Positions 9,800 through 19,590 of a stretch of 49,830 nt of DNA are shown here, piece after piece. Source of the stretch: Pseudocitrobacter vendiensis (GTDB lineage: Bacteria > Pseudomonadota > Gammaproteobacteria > Enterobacterales > Enterobacteriaceae). How positions within the stretch are numbered: the stretch's first letter is position 1; each line of letters opens with the position of its first letter. The notes beneath the pieces were generated by a model that was not told the DNA's origin, ran no database searches, and saw nothing but the letters and a program-made list of their open reading frames with translations. Location of the stretch: positions 1 through 49,830 of the forward strand of contig NZ_CALSBS010000030.1 of assembly GCF_943590815.1 (NCBI RefSeq). Reading direction: 5' to 3'. Made by a program: the position numbers and the translations under genes.

Positions 9800-9985
9800 A
9801 AAGCCATCCTGGTGAGGTACATCATCCACAAAACCCCAAGTAAACCCTATTCCCCAACCTGAATACGTTACAATCATGACAATCCGCTGCTTTTCGGATT
9901 CCATAAAGAGATGCTAAACGCTTGCTTTTACGCCTTCTCCTGCGATGATAGAAAGCAGAAAGTCTTGAACTACAGGTACCCTGGA

Positions 9986-10189
9986 ATGAAGAACATTTTC
10001 CGACCGCTGGCCGTGTTGGCTGTGCTGTTTAGCCTTACCGGTTGCGGCCTTAAAGGCCCGCTCTATTTCCCACCGGCTGATAAAACGGCGCCGACGCCGA
10101 CCAAGCCCGTGGATAGCCAGATCCAAACGGAATCGCCGGATCGTAACGATCGCGGTGATGACGGCGGCCCGACGCAGGTTAACTATTGA
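9986..10189 (+). CDS. lptM: LptM (YifL), outer-membrane lipoprotein assisting LptDE assembly
   Basis: 67 residues, same length as E. coli YifL. The start at 9986 gives a clean lipoprotein signal peptide with lipobox LTGC (Cys20), followed by GLKGPLYFPP, the family signature, and a Pro/Thr/Asp-rich disordered tail ending in QVNY. In E. coli the protein binds the LPS translocon LptDE and promotes correct LptD disulfide formation. A longer reading from 9911 would bury the signal peptide and is rejected. It is 35 bp upstream of dapF and probably the first gene of the dapF-xerC-uvrD cluster. Confidence 0.95.
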   Translation: MKNIFRPLAVLAVLFSLTGCGLKGPLYFPPADKTAPTPTKPVDSQIQTESPDRNDRGDDGGPTQVNY

Positions 10190-10224
10190 TATCACCGTTC
10201 TGTTCCGCGTAACTGGAGTAGATA

Positions 10225-11049
10225 ATGCAGTTCTCTAAAATGCATGGCCTTGGCAACGATTTTATGGTCGTCGACGCGGTGACGCAGAATGTGTTTTTCT
10301 CGCCGGAATTGATTCGTCGTCTGGCGGACAGGCATCTGGGCGTCGGCTTTGACCAACTGCTGGTCGTCGAACCGCCTTACGATCCCGATCTCGATTTCCA
10401 CTATCGTATCTTCAATGCCGATGGCAGCGAAGTGTCGCAATGTGGCAACGGGGCGCGCTGCTTTGCGCGCTTCGTGCGTCTGAAAGGCCTGACCAATAAA
10501 CGTGACATTCGCGTCAGCACCGCCAACGGGCGTATGGTATTAAGTGTGACGGACGACGATCTGGTTCGCGTGAATATGGGCGAACCGAATTTCGAGCCTT
10601 CGCAGGTGCCGTTCCGCGCCAACAAAGCGGAAAAGACCTATATTATGCGAGCGGCCGAGCAGACAGTATTGTGCGGCGTGGTCTCGATGGGTAACCCGCA
10701 CTGCGTGATTCAGGTCGATGATGTTGAAACGGCGGCGGTTGAGTCGCTGGGCCCGGTGATGGAAAGCCACGATCGCTTTCCGGAACGCGCCAACATCGGT
10801 TTTATGCAGGTGGTTAAACGCGATCACATCCGTTTACGCGTCTATGAGCGCGGCGCGGGTGAGACGCAGGCTTGCGGCAGCGGCGCTTGTGCGGCGGTGG
10901 CTGTGGGTATCCAGCAGGGGCTACTGGACGAAGAGGTTCGCGTGGAGTTACCGGGCGGACGTCTGGATATCGCCTGGAGAGGCCCGGGTCAACCGTTGTA
11001 TATGACTGGCCCGGCGGCACACGTCTATGACGGATTTATTCACTTATGA
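10225..11049 (+). CDS. dapF: Diaminopimelate epimerase DapF
   Basis: 274 residues. It interconverts LL- and meso-diaminopimelate, the last-but-one step of lysine synthesis and the source of the peptidoglycan cross-linking residue. The two catalytic cysteines are present: Cys73 in the CGNGARC motif and Cys217 in ACGSGA. A GGAG ribosome site precedes the ATG. The stop overlaps the yigA start (ATGA at 11046-11049). Confidence 0.98.
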   Translation: MQFSKMHGLGNDFMVVDAVTQNVFFSPELIRRLADRHLGVGFDQLLVVEPPYDPDLDFHYRIFNADGSEVSQCGNGARCFARFVRLKGLTNKRDIRVSTANGRMVLSVTDDDLVRVNMGEPNFEPSQVPFRANKAEKTYIMRAAEQTVLCGVVSMGNPHCVIQVDDVETAAVESLGPVMESHDRFPERANIGFMQVVKRDHIRLRVYERGAGETQACGSGACAAVAVGIQQGLLDEEVRVELPGGRLDIAWRGPGQPLYMTGPAAHVYDGFIHL

Positions 11050-11753
11050 AACACGTCGGGGAAGAACAGCAGGAAGCATTAAGCGCGCTCGACGATCGCG
11101 CTGTCGTGGATTATCTGTTGCAACATCCTGAATTCTTTATACGTAACGCTGCGGTCGTGGAACAGATGCGTGTTCCACACCCGGTGCGCGGTACCGTGTC
11201 GCTGGTTGAGTGGCACATGGCGCGCGCGCGTAATCATATTCATACGCTTGAAGAGAACATGTCGCTGCTGATGGAGCAGGCGACGGCTAACGAAGGGCTG
11301 TTCTACCGTTTGCTGCATCTGCAAAATCGCCTGGCGAGCGCGGAAAGTCTCGACGATTTGCTGTTGCGCTTTCACCGCTGGGCACGCGATCTGGGCCTTG
11401 CGGGTGCGTCGATTCGTCTCTTTGCCGATCGCTGGCGTCTGGGCGCACCGTCGAAATACACCCAACTGGTGCTGTCACGTCAGGCGTTTGAACCGCTGCG
11501 TATTCAGCGTCTTGGTCAGGCGCATCACTATCTGGGCACGTTGAACGGCCCTGAACTGCTGGTGGTGCTACCGGAGGCGAAAGCCGTTGGCTCGGTGGCG
11601 ATGTCGATGATGGGCAGCGACGCCGATCTGGGCGTGATTCTGTTTACCAGCCGCGATGCGCATCACTATGAAGCCGGGCAGGGTACGCAACTGCTACAGG
11701 AAGTGGCGCTGATGCTGCCAGGTCTGCTGGAGCGCTGGATTGAGCGCGCATGA
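11046..11753 (+). CDS. yigA: DUF484 family protein YigA
   Basis: 235 residues, the family's usual length. N-terminal helical part with the conserved [20 protein letters not shown], a coiled-coil linker, and a GAF-like C-terminal domain (from about 90; [16 protein letters not shown] and [12 protein letters not shown]). No function is established. It is always found between dapF and xerC and overlaps both by 4 bp, so it is translationally coupled to both. Confidence 0.95.
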   Translation: MKHVGEEQQEALSALDDRAVVDYLLQHPEFFIRNAAVVEQMRVPHPVRGTVSLVEWHMARARNHIHTLEENMSLLMEQATANEGLFYRLLHLQNRLASAESLDDLLLRFHRWARDLGLAGASIRLFADRWRLGAPSKYTQLVLSRQAFEPLRIQRLGQAHHYLGTLNGPELLVVLPEAKAVGSVAMSMMGSDADLGVILFTSRDAHHYEAGQGTQLLQEVALMLPGLLERWIERA

Positions 11754-12652
11754 ATGACGAACTTCTCTCTGCGGCAGTAACGCGTTTTCTGCGTTATCTG
11801 GGCGTCGAGCGCCAGCTTAGCCCGATTACGCTTCTTAATTATCAGCGTCAGCTTGATGCCATCATTGAACTGGCCCAGCAGATGGGCCTGAAGCGTTGGC
11901 AACAATGTGATGCTGCCATGGTGCGCAGCTTTGCCACCCGCAGTCGCCGAAAAGGGCTGGGGGCCGCCAGCCTGGCGTTACGCCTGTCGGCGTTGCGCAG
12001 CTTTTTTGACTGGATGGTGAGCCAGGGCGAGCTGCCCGCGAATCCGGCAAAAGGGATCTCCGCGCCAAAAACCCCGCGTCATCTGCCAAAAAATATCGAC
12101 GTCGATGACGTCAATCGCCTGCTGGATATCGATATTAACGATCCACTGGCGGTACGCGACCGCGCGATGCTCGAAGTCATGTACGGCGCGGGCCTGCGTC
12201 TTTCTGAACTGGTGAACCTGGATATCAAACATCTCGACCTCGACACCGGGGAAGTATGGGTGATGGGCAAAGGCAGCAAAGAGCGCCGCCTGCCCATTGG
12301 TCGCAACGCGGTGGCGTGGATTGAGCACTGGCTCGATTTACGTGGGCTGTTTGGTAGCGACGATGACGCGCTGTTTCTTTCCAAACTGGGGAAACGTATC
12401 TCAGCGCGTAACGTCCAAAAGCGGTTTGCCGAGTGGGGCATTAAGCAGGGCCTGAACAGTCACGTGCATCCGCACAAGCTGCGCCACTCATTCGCGACCC
12501 ACATGCTGGAGTCGAGCGGCGATCTGCGCGGTGTGCAGGAGCTGTTGGGGCACGCCAATCTCTCGACTACCCAAATCTATACCCATCTTGATTTTCAACA
12601 CCTCGCCTCGGTGTACGATGCCGCGCATCCACGCGCTAAACGGGGGAAATAA
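11750..12652 (+). CDS. xerC: Tyrosine recombinase XerC
   Basis: 300 residues (two more than E. coli, at the N-terminus). With XerD it resolves chromosome dimers at dif near the division septum under FtsK control. N-terminal SAM-like core-binding domain (about 1-100) and C-terminal catalytic domain. All catalytic residues can be read: Arg150, Lys174, His242, Arg245, His268 and nucleophile Tyr277. Start overlaps the yigA stop by 4 bp, and its stop shares one base with the yigB start. Confidence 0.98.
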   Translation: MNDELLSAAVTRFLRYLGVERQLSPITLLNYQRQLDAIIELAQQMGLKRWQQCDAAMVRSFATRSRRKGLGAASLALRLSALRSFFDWMVSQGELPANPAKGISAPKTPRHLPKNIDVDDVNRLLDIDINDPLAVRDRAMLEVMYGAGLRLSELVNLDIKHLDLDTGEVWVMGKGSKERRLPIGRNAVAWIEHWLDLRGLFGSDDDALFLSKLGKRISARNVQKRFAEWGIKQGLNSHVHPHKLRHSFATHMLESSGDLRGVQELLGHANLSTTQIYTHLDFQHLASVYDAAHPRAKRGK

Positions 12653-13368
12653 TGCGTTTTTACCGACCACTGGGCCACATCGCCGCACTGACGTTTGACC
12701 TGGATGATACCCTTTACGACAACCATCCGGTGATTGATCGCACCCAGCAGGAATCGCTGGCGTTTGTGCGCAGCTATCATCCGGCACTGTGCCATTTCGA
12801 AAACCGCGATTTACAGCAACTGCGCGACGCGCTACGTAAAGCGGAGCCGGAAATTTATCACGATGTCACCGAATGGCGTCGCCGCGCACTGGAACTGGGC
12901 ATGCTCAACGCGGGCTTAACCGCGCAGGAAGCGGCGATTGGCGCTAACGCGGCGATGGCCAATTTCGCGCAATGGCGCAGCCGAATTGATGTGCCGCAGG
13001 AAACGCACGATACGCTGGCAAAGCTTGCGGAAAAATGGCCGCTGGTGGCGATCACCAATGGCAATGCCCAGCCGGAGCTGTTTGGCCTGAACGGTTATTT
13101 TAAGTTTGTGCTGCGCGCCGGGCCGGATGGCCGCTCGAAGCCATTTGCCGACATGTACCATCTGGCGGCAGAAAAGCTGGATGTGCCGCTTAACGCCATT
13201 CTGCATGTGGGCGATGACCTGACGACGGACGTCGCGGGCGCGATTCGCAGCGGGTTACAGGCATGCTGGATCAAACCGCAAGGTGCAGACCTGATGCAGG
13301 TGACTGATAGCCGTTTACTGCCGCATATCGAAATTTCCCGGTTGGCATCGCTGACCTCGCTGATATAA
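12652..13368 (+). CDS. yigB: HAD-family FMN phosphatase YigB
   Basis: 238 residues. HAD motif I is DLDDT with nucleophile Asp16 and acid/base Asp18; motif II is the TNGN block, and motifs III/IV are the conserved lysine (RSKP) and GDDLTTD. In E. coli the enzyme dephosphorylates FMN to riboflavin and several other small phosphates. Start overlaps the xerC stop by one base (TAATG). The uvrD promoter lies inside its last codons. Confidence 0.96.
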   Translation: MRFYRPLGHIAALTFDLDDTLYDNHPVIDRTQQESLAFVRSYHPALCHFENRDLQQLRDALRKAEPEIYHDVTEWRRRALELGMLNAGLTAQEAAIGANAAMANFAQWRSRIDVPQETHDTLAKLAEKWPLVAITNGNAQPELFGLNGYFKFVLRAGPDGRSKPFADMYHLAAEKLDVPLNAILHVGDDLTTDVAGAIRSGLQACWIKPQGADLMQVTDSRLLPHIEISRLASLTSLI

Positions 13369-13369
13369 T
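13342..13369 (+). promoter_or_regulatory. uvrD promoter
   Basis: TTGGCA (13342-13347), 16-bp spacer, perfect TATAAT (13364-13369). It lies at the very end of yigB, and the LexA box begins 12 bp after the -10, as in E. coli uvrD. Confidence 0.88.
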
Positions 13370-13380
13370 CCTCAATAGTT

Positions 13381-13396
13381 CTGTATAAAATTCCAG
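13381..13396 (+). promoter_or_regulatory. LexA box (SOS operator) of uvrD
   Basis: CTGTATAAAATTCCAG, an imperfect CTGT-N8-ACAG site with CCAG as the right half, the same deviation as I recall for E. coli uvrD. It covers the start of transcription, so LexA would block initiation until DNA damage. Confidence 0.82.
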
Positions 13397-13403
13397 GGGT
13401 TTT

Positions 13404-13469
13404 GGCGGATGGCGCTACGCTTATCCGCCCTACGGTAACGTAGGCCCGGTAAGCGAAGCGCCACCGGGC
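13404..13469. repeat. REP pair (BIME) in the uvrD leader
   Basis: Two REP palindromes: 13404-13429 (arms GGCGGAT / ATCCGCC with inner GCG-CTA-CGC) and 13444-13469 (GCCCGGT...ACCGGGC). Both lie in the transcribed leader between the LexA box and the uvrD start. Neither is followed by a T run. Confidence 0.9.
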
Positions 13470-13509
13470 ATTTCGCAGTTTATCTATTCTTAACGCGGCG
13501 GTGCCATCA

Positions 13510-15672
13510 ATGGACGTTTCTTACCTGCTCGACAGCCTTAATGACAAACAGCGCGAAGCCGTCGCCGCTTCGCGCACCAACATGCTGGTGCTGGCTGGGG
13601 CGGGCAGTGGTAAGACGCGCGTACTGGTTCACCGTATCGCCTGGCTGATGACCGTCGAAAACTGCTCGCCGTACTCCATTATGGCGGTAACGTTTACCAA
13701 CAAAGCGGCGGCGGAGATGCGTCACCGTATCGGGCAACTGATGGGCACCACGCAGGGCGGCATGTGGGTCGGCACCTTCCACGGGCTGGCGCACCGCTTA
13801 CTGCGCGCGCACCACCTGGATGCCAATCTGCCGCAGGATTTCCAAATCCTTGATAGCGAAGATCAGCTGCGCCTGTTGAAACGCCTGATCAAAGCCATGA
13901 ACCTCGACGAGAAGCAGTGGCCGCCGCGTCAGGCGATGTGGTACATCAACAGCCAGAAAGACGAAGGGCTACGTCCGCACCACATCCAAAGCTACGGCAA
14001 CCCGGTTGAACAAACCTGGCAGAAAGTTTATCAGGCCTATCAGGAAGCGTGCGACCGCGCGGGGCTGGTGGATTTCGCCGAGTTGCTGCTGCGCGCGCAT
14101 GAACTGTGGCTTAACAAGCCGCACATTCTTCAGCACTATCGCGAGCGCTTCACCAATATCCTGGTAGACGAATTCCAGGATACCAACAACATTCAATACG
14201 CGTGGATCCGCCTGCTGGCGGGCGACACCGGTAAAGTAATGATTGTGGGCGATGACGACCAGTCAATCTACGGCTGGCGTGGCGCGCAGGTAGAAAACAT
14301 CCAGCGCTTCCTCAACGATTTCCCCGGTGCAGAAACAATCCGTCTGGAGCAGAACTACCGTTCTACCAGCAATATTCTGAGCGCGGCGAACGCCCTGATC
14401 GAAAACAACAACGGGCGCTTGGGTAAAAAACTGTGGACCGACGGTGCGGACGGCGAGCCGATTTCTCTCTACTGCGCTTTCAACGAACTCGACGAAGCGC
14501 GTTTCGTGGTTAACCGTATCAAAACCTGGCAGGACAACGGCGGCGCGCTGGACCAGTGCGCCATTCTCTATCGCAGCAACGCCCAGTCGCGCGTGCTGGA
14601 AGAGGCGTTACTGCAGGCGAGCATGCCGTACCGTATTTACGGTGGTATGCGCTTCTTCGAACGTCAGGAAATCAAAGATGCGCTCTCGTATCTGCGCCTG
14701 ATTGCCAACCGTAACGACGACGCGGCATTTGAGCGCGTGGTGAACACGCCGACGCGCGGTATCGGCGACCGCACGCTGGATGTGGTGCGCCAGACCTCGC
14801 GCGATCGTCAGCTTACGCTGTGGCAGTCGTGCCGCGAGCTATTACAAGAAAAAGCACTGGCAGGACGCGCGGCGAGCGCGTTGCAGCGTTTTATGGAACT
14901 GATTGATGCGCTGGCTCAGGAAACGGCGGATATGCCGCTGCACGTGCAGACAGACCGCGTGGTGAAAGACTCCGGCCTGCGTATGATGTATGAGCAGGAA
15001 AAAGGTGAGAAGGGCCAGACGCGAATCGAAAACTTAGACGAACTGGTGACGGCGACGCGCCAGTTTGCGTACAACGAAGAAGACGAAGATTTAATGCCGT
15101 TACAGGCGTTTCTGTCTCATGCCGCGCTGGAAGCGGGTGAAGGGCAGGCGGATACCTGGCAGGACGCGGTGCAGTTGATGACGCTGCACTCGGCGAAAGG
15201 TCTGGAGTTCCCGCAGGTGTTCATCGTTGGCATGGAAGAGGGCATGTTCCCGAGCCAGATGTCGCTGGAAGAAGGCGGGCGTCTGGAAGAAGAACGCCGT
15301 CTTGCCTACGTTGGCGTGACGCGTGCGATGCAGAAACTGACGCTGACCTACGCTGAAACTCGCCGCTTGTACGGTAAAGAGGTCTATCACCGTCCATCGC
15401 GCTTTATCGGCGAGCTACCGGAAAACTGCGTGGAAGAGGTACGCCTGCGCGCCACCGTCAGCCGTCCGGTAAGCCATCAACGCATGGGGACGCCGATTTC
15501 CGAAAACGACACCGGTTATAAACTCGGCCAGCGCGTGCGCCACGCTAAGTTTGGCGAAGGCACTATTGTCAATCTGGAAGGCAGCGGCGAGCACAGCCGC
15601 TTGCAGGTCGCGTTCCAGGGGCAGGGGATCAAATGGCTGGTTGCGGCATACGCGAAGCTGGAAACAGTCTAA
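13510..15672 (+). CDS. uvrD: DNA helicase II UvrD
   Basis: 720 residues, superfamily 1A 3'-5' helicase for mismatch and nucleotide excision repair, which also removes RecA filaments and RNA polymerase. Walker A GAGSGKT (30-36), motif Ia VTFTNKAA, motif II VDEFQDT, motif III GDDDQSIYGWRGA, motif IV QNYRST, motif V LMTLHSAKGLEF and motif VI VAYVGVTRA-type sequence are present, plus the C-terminal Tudor-like segment (VRHAKFGEGTI...). The ATG at 13510 gives MDVSYLLDSL as in E. coli; a GTG three codons upstream is a less likely start. SOS-controlled by the LexA box. Confidence 0.98.
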   Translation: MDVSYLLDSLNDKQREAVAASRTNMLVLAGAGSGKTRVLVHRIAWLMTVENCSPYSIMAVTFTNKAAAEMRHRIGQLMGTTQGGMWVGTFHGLAHRLLRAHHLDANLPQDFQILDSEDQLRLLKRLIKAMNLDEKQWPPRQAMWYINSQKDEGLRPHHIQSYGNPVEQTWQKVYQAYQEACDRAGLVDFAELLLRAHELWLNKPHILQHYRERFTNILVDEFQDTNNIQYAWIRLLAGDTGKVMIVGDDDQSIYGWRGAQVENIQRFLNDFPGAETIRLEQNYRSTSNILSAANALIENNNGRLGKKLWTDGADGEPISLYCAFNELDEARFVVNRIKTWQDNGGALDQCAILYRSNAQSRVLEEALLQASMPYRIYGGMRFFERQEIKDALSYLRLIANRNDDAAFERVVNTPTRGIGDRTLDVVRQTSRDRQLTLWQSCRELLQEKALAGRAASALQRFMELIDALAQETADMPLHVQTDRVVKDSGLRMMYEQEKGEKGQTRIENLDELVTATRQFAYNEEDEDLMPLQAFLSHAALEAGEGQADTWQDAVQLMTLHSAKGLEFPQVFIVGMEEGMFPSQMSLEEGGRLEEERRLAYVGVTRAMQKLTLTYAETRRLYGKEVYHRPSRFIGELPENCVEEVRLRATVSRPVSHQRMGTPISENDTGYKLGQRVRHAKFGEGTIVNLEGSGEHSRLQVAFQGQGIKWLVAAYAKLETV

Positions 15673-15754
15673 CTGTCCGAAAAGTATCGTTATTTTCTGA
15701 GAGTCTGCTAGCCTTACAGTGAATGAGGTAAATCTTACCATTTAGCATTCCGTT

Positions 15755-15775
15755 GCGTGTTGACGCGGTTTTTTT
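15755..15775 (+). terminator. Possible weak uvrD terminator
   Basis: Short stem GCGT/ACGC (loop GTTG), then GG and seven T. It overlaps the -35 box of the corA promoter, so the resemblance may be accidental. Confidence 0.4.
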
Positions 15776-15788
15776 GCTGGCGTAACAT
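15760..15788 (+). promoter_or_regulatory. corA promoter
   Basis: TTGACG (15760-15765), 17-bp spacer, TAACAT (15783-15788). A transcript would begin near 15795 and carry a leader of about 235 nt before corA. Confidence 0.72.
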
Positions 15789-15815
15789 GCGCGCACGATT
15801 ACGCTAAGAGGACAA

Positions 15816-15896
15816 ATGCCTTGGACACACCCAGTAGATGCTGGCTCACTCTCCTGTCATTCAGGAACAACTCCTAAGGCTATCCTCTTATGCTGA
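15816..15896 (+). CDS. Candidate corA leader peptide (corL-like)
   Basis: 26-codon ORF, ATG to TGA, encoding MPWTHPVDAGSL followed by SCHSGTTPKAILLC. An AAGAGGA ribosome-binding sequence sits just upstream. It lies in the corA leader, 134 bp before the corA ATG, and its last eight codons overlap a perfect 11-bp stem. In Salmonella a translated leader ORF (corL) is reported to control Rho-dependent termination in the corA leader. I infer that this ORF is the counterpart, but I cannot compare the peptides here. Confidence 0.6.
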   Translation: MPWTHPVDAGSLSCHSGTTPKAILLC

Positions 15897-15905
15897 TAGC
15901 CTTAG
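15874..15905 (+). promoter_or_regulatory. corA leader hairpin overlapping the leader ORF
   Basis: Perfect 11-bp inverted repeat CTAAGGCTATC / GATAGCCTTAG with a 10-nt loop. No T run follows, so it is not an intrinsic terminator. Its left arm is inside the leader ORF, so a ribosome finishing that ORF would melt it. Downstream, GCGAC at 15915-15919 can pair with GTCGC at 15935-15939, or GACTC at 15917-15921 with GAGTC at 15943-15947, but not both. Confidence 0.7.
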
Positions 15906-16030
15906 CGGTTGTCGGCGACTCGTGTCATTTCCCCGTCGCAATGAGTCAGGCTGTTTAATGGTCTGAAACCCAATTTGTTTCTGTGTGCCCACCGGCTGTC
16001 CGATAATTTTTTGCATTGGGAGTCCCGGTC

Positions 16031-16981
16031 ATGCTGAGCGCATTTCAACTGGAAAAAAATCGTTTAACGCGTCTTGAAGCGGACGAAATCAGCCATCTCG
16101 CCAGTTCGGTGTGGGTTGATTTAGTCGAACCCGACGATGAAGAACGAAACCGTGTGCAAAAGGAATTGGGCCAGAACCTGGCCACGCGCCCTGAACTGGA
16201 AGACATCGAAGCATCCGCGCGTTTCTTTGAAGACGAAGACGGTTTGCACATCCACTCCTTCTTCTTCTATGAAGATGCGGACGATCACGCAGGTAACTCC
16301 ACCGTGGCATTCACCATCCGCGAAGGGCGACTCTTCACCCTGCGCGAGCGCGAACTGCCGGCGTTTCGTCTCTATCGCATGCGCGCCCGTAACCAGTCGA
16401 TGGTGGACGGAAACGCCTATGAGCTGCTGCTCGATCTGTTTGAAACCAAGATTGAACAGCTGGCGGATGAAATTGAAAACATCTACAGCGATCTGGAAAA
16501 ACTGAGCCGCGTCATCATGGAAGGTCATCAGGGTGATGAATATGATGAGGCGCTTTCCACGCTGGCAGAACTGGAAGATATCGGCTGGAAGGTGCGTTTG
16601 TGTCTGATGGATACCCAGCGCGCGCTTAACTTCCTGGTGCGTAAAGCGCGTTTACCGGCGGTGCAACTGGAGCAGGCGCGCGAGATCCTGCGAGATATCG
16701 AATCCCTGCTGCCGCACAACGAATCACTGTTCCAGAAGGTCAACTTCCTGATGCAGGCGGCGATGGGCTTTATCAATATCGAACAGAACCGCATCATCAA
16801 GATCTTCTCGGTGGTTTCCGTGGTCTTCCTGCCACCGACGCTGGTAGCTTCCAGCTATGGGATGAACTTCGAGTTTATGCCGGAACTGAAGTGGAGCTTC
16901 GGCTACCCCGGCGCGATTATCTTTATGATGCTCGCCGGGCTGGCGCCGTATCTGTACTTTAAACGGAAGAACTGGCTGTAA
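16031..16981 (+). CDS. corA: Magnesium/cobalt channel CorA
   Basis: 316 residues. Homopentameric Mg2+ (also Co2+, Ni2+) channel of the inner membrane. Long acidic cytoplasmic N-terminal funnel with a helical stalk, then two C-terminal transmembrane helices; the selectivity motif YGMN is at 276-279 between them, and the basic KRKNWL tail is intact. The ATG at 16031 with GGGAG 9 bp upstream gives the E. coli start MLSAFQLE; a TTG at 16016 in frame is not needed. Regulated, I infer, through the leader described above. Confidence 0.98.
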   Translation: MLSAFQLEKNRLTRLEADEISHLASSVWVDLVEPDDEERNRVQKELGQNLATRPELEDIEASARFFEDEDGLHIHSFFFYEDADDHAGNSTVAFTIREGRLFTLRERELPAFRLYRMRARNQSMVDGNAYELLLDLFETKIEQLADEIENIYSDLEKLSRVIMEGHQGDEYDEALSTLAELEDIGWKVRLCLMDTQRALNFLVRKARLPAVQLEQAREILRDIESLLPHNESLFQKVNFLMQAAMGFINIEQNRIIKIFSVVSVVFLPPTLVASSYGMNFEFMPELKWSFGYPGAIIFMMLAGLAPYLYFKRKNWL

Positions 16982-16988
16982 GTTCGTT

Positions 16989-17077
16989 GCCTGATGGCGC
17001 TACGCTTATCAGGCCTACTTCCCCGTTCAAACATAGCGCCAAAACGTAGGCCGGATAAGGCGAAGCCGCCATCCGGC
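16989..17077. repeat. REP pair between corA and rarD
   Basis: Two palindromes, 16989-17014 (GCCTGAT...ATCAGGC) and 17050-17077 (GCCGGAT...ATCCGGC), between convergent genes. Confidence 0.88.
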
Positions 17078-17083
17078 ACACGG

Positions 17084-17977
17084 TTATCCCCGACGTCCCC
17101 GTCGCTGCGTATACACCGCATCCATAATAAAGATCGCCAGTGCTACCCAGATAAACGCAAATGTCACCATTTTATCGGCACCCGGCGTTTCGCCGTAGAA
17201 GGTCACCGCCAGGATAAACATCAGGGTTGGGCCGATATACTGGAAGAAACCCAGCGTCGATAAGCGTAAACGGGTGGCCGCACCGGTGAAACAGAGCAAC
17301 GGAATCGTCGTCACCACGCCTGCGGCAATCAGCAGCAGATTCAGCGACCAACTGTTGCTGCCCATATGGCTGGTGGCGCTGTCGGCAATGCCAAACAGAT
17401 AAATCGCCGCGACCGGCAGCAGCCACAGGGTTTCAAACAGCATGCCGGTTTGCGCATCGACAGCGATTTTTTTGCGCACCAGGCCATAGAAGGCGAAGCT
17501 GAACGCCAGACCGAGCGCAATAATCGGCAGCGAGCCAAACGTCCAGAGCTGTACCAGCACGCCGCAGGCAGCGAGGGCCACCGCCAGCCATTGCATTCGG
17601 CGGAAGCGCTCACCGAGGAACAGCATCCCCAGTAGAATATTCACCAGCGGGTTAATAAAGTAGCCCAGGCTCGCTTCCAGCATATGGTGGTTGTTCACCG
17701 ACCAGATAAACAGCAGCCAGTTACCGCCAATCAGCACGGCGGAGAGCGCCAGCATGAAGATTTTCTTCGGCGTTTGCAGCAGCGCTTTCACCGTCGACCA
17801 CTGACGGCTGATGCTGATCAGCGCCACCATGAAGAAGAAGGACCAGATCACGCGGTGCGTCAGAATCTCATCGGCAGGCACGTAGTAGATAAGCTTGAAG
17901 TACGCCGGAGCGATCCCCCAAATAAAATAGGCGGCGAGGGCGAGAAGCACGCCCTGCCGCGTCTGTTTGGCATCCAT
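17084..17977 (-). CDS. rarD: RarD, EamA-family transporter
   Basis: 297 residues with ten hydrophobic segments, the drug/metabolite transporter (EamA) layout; conserved HRVIWS and LGYFINPL blocks identify RarD. Its substrate is not established; the name comes from a chloramphenicol-resistance family assignment. The start MDAKQTRQG at 17975-17977 matches E. coli and has GGATG 6 bp upstream; an ATG nine bases earlier is also possible. Lies downstream of yigI on the same strand (50 bp). Confidence 0.94.
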   Translation of the reverse strand: MDAKQTRQGVLLALAAYFIWGIAPAYFKLIYYVPADEILTHRVIWSFFFMVALISISRQWSTVKALLQTPKKIFMLALSAVLIGGNWLLFIWSVNNHHMLEASLGYFINPLVNILLGMLFLGERFRRMQWLAVALAACGVLVQLWTFGSLPIIALGLAFSFAFYGLVRKKIAVDAQTGMLFETLWLLPVAAIYLFGIADSATSHMGSNSWSLNLLLIAAGVVTTIPLLCFTGAATRLRLSTLGFFQYIGPTLMFILAVTFYGETPGADKMVTFAFIWVALAIFIMDAVYTQRRGRRG

Positions 17978-18027
17978 CGGAGTCATCCGTTACAAAAAAG
18001 TAAACTGATTTTACCCGATTTTACTGT

Positions 18028-18495
18028 TTATCCCACCATATATGTCGCGGTGGCGCTGGCGATGTGGACCTGCTCTTCGTTGTGTAGCTCTACGCGCGCG
18101 ACGGCGACTTTATTGCCTGCACGCAGCAGGGTGCTGGTCGCGGTGAAGCGGTTACCGCGTCCCGGACGCAAATAATCGACGCGTAAATCGATGGTACCCA
18201 TCCGTGAGAGACGCTGACGTAGCTCTTCTTCGTTGATGGTGTCGTGGCGCGTCAATGTGCTGCCCACACAGACCAGGCCTGCCGCGACATCCAGCGCAGA
18301 CGCGATCACACCGCCGTGCAGAATGCTTTGCGCCCAGTTACCCACCATCATCGGCTGGTTATTAAAGTTGAGTTTGGCGAAGTCTTTTTCATAACGTTCC
18401 AGCTCCAGGCCAAGCGCCCGGTTGAACGGCATGTGATAAACAAAGATTTCACCGACCAGCTTCAGCGCGGCATCGGCAGTGAGTTCAGAAGACAT
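18028..18495 (-). CDS. yigI: Hot-dog acyl-CoA thioesterase YigI
   Basis: 155 residues, PaaI/hot-dog fold, closely similar to E. coli YigI. The conserved hot-dog helix [16 protein letters not shown] and strand blocks [14 protein letters not shown] and AVARVEL are present. E. coli YigI hydrolyses medium- to long-chain acyl-CoA. Divergent from pldA with a 160-bp spacer. Confidence 0.93.
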   Translation of the reverse strand: MSSELTADAALKLVGEIFVYHMPFNRALGLELERYEKDFAKLNFNNQPMMVGNWAQSILHGGVIASALDVAAGLVCVGSTLTRHDTINEEELRQRLSRMGTIDLRVDYLRPGRGNRFTATSTLLRAGNKVAVARVELHNEEQVHIASATATYMVG

Positions 18496-18655
18496 AACAA
18501 TCCTATCATTGGTTAATGAAATGTTGATTTTATGCCTATGAAATGTTGTTTTCTACATTAGGAATCGATTACTGAGCATTAAATGCTTAAGTATGTAAAA
18601 TGAGTGATATTCAAACATTCACTATAAAAATCTTTTGTTCAGGAGAACATGACTG

Positions 18656-19522
18656 ATGCAGCTCACCCGGAGTTGGTTATTGGCGGCAGTGCTGCCTGTT
18701 TCAGCGTTCGCGCAGGAAGCGACAATTAAATCGGTTCACGACACGCCTGCCGTAAAAGGCAGTATCATGGCTAACTTGCTGCAGGAACATGATAATCCCT
18801 TCACGCTCTATCCTTATGAAAGCAACTATCTGCTTTACACCTGGACCAGCGATCTCAATAAAGAAGCGATCAGTTCCTACGATTGGGCCGAGCATGCGCG
18901 TAAAGATGAAGTGAAGTTTCAGCTCAGCCTGGCCTTCCCGTTATGGCGTGGCATTCTGGGCGATAACTCGGTGCTGGGCGCGTCGTATACCCAGCGTTCC
19001 TGGTGGCAGTTGTCGAACAGCGGTGAATCGTCGCCGTTCCGCGAAACCAACTATGAACCGCAGTTGTTCCTGGGCTTTGCGACGGATTATTCATGGGAAG
19101 GCTGGACGTTGCGCGATGTTGAATTTGGTTTCAACCATGATTCAAATGGTCGCTCAGACCCAACGTCTCGTAGCTGGAACCGCTTGTATACACGCCTGAT
19201 GGCGCAGAATGGCAACTGGCTGGTTGAGGTGAAACCCTGGTATGTGGTGGGAAATTCCAACGACAACCCGGATATCACCAAATACATGGGCTACTATCGT
19301 CTGAAAGTTGGTTATCAACTGGGTGACGCGGTACTGAGTGCGCAGGGGCAATATAACTGGAATACCGGTTACGGCGGTGCGGAAGTGGGCGTGAGCTATC
19401 CTATCAGCAAGCACGTTCGTCTTTATACCCAGGTGTACAGCGGCTACGGCGAATCGCTGATTGACTACAACTTCAATCAAACCCGTGTGGGTGTGGGTGT
19501 CATGCTTAACGATCTGTTTTAA
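18656..19522 (+). CDS. pldA: Outer-membrane phospholipase A PldA
   Basis: 288 residues. Signal peptide cleaved after SAFA (residue 19), then a 12-stranded beta-barrel ending in Phe. It removes phospholipids that reach the outer leaflet of the outer membrane, as a Ca2+-dependent dimer. Catalytic His161 and Ser163 lie in FNHDSNGRSDP and Asn175 follows; in the mature protein these are His142, Ser144 and Asn156, as in E. coli. AGGAGA precedes the ATG by 8 bp. Confidence 0.98.
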   Translation: MQLTRSWLLAAVLPVSAFAQEATIKSVHDTPAVKGSIMANLLQEHDNPFTLYPYESNYLLYTWTSDLNKEAISSYDWAEHARKDEVKFQLSLAFPLWRGILGDNSVLGASYTQRSWWQLSNSGESSPFRETNYEPQLFLGFATDYSWEGWTLRDVEFGFNHDSNGRSDPTSRSWNRLYTRLMAQNGNWLVEVKPWYVVGNSNDNPDITKYMGYYRLKVGYQLGDAVLSAQGQYNWNTGYGGAEVGVSYPISKHVRLYTQVYSGYGESLIDYNFNQTRVGVGVMLNDLF

Positions 19523-19590
19523 CACGGGCTTTCCCATGATGTTGCGAGCATGCCCGAAGGAATTCGTCTAAAACGTTGCAGTTTAGAACG

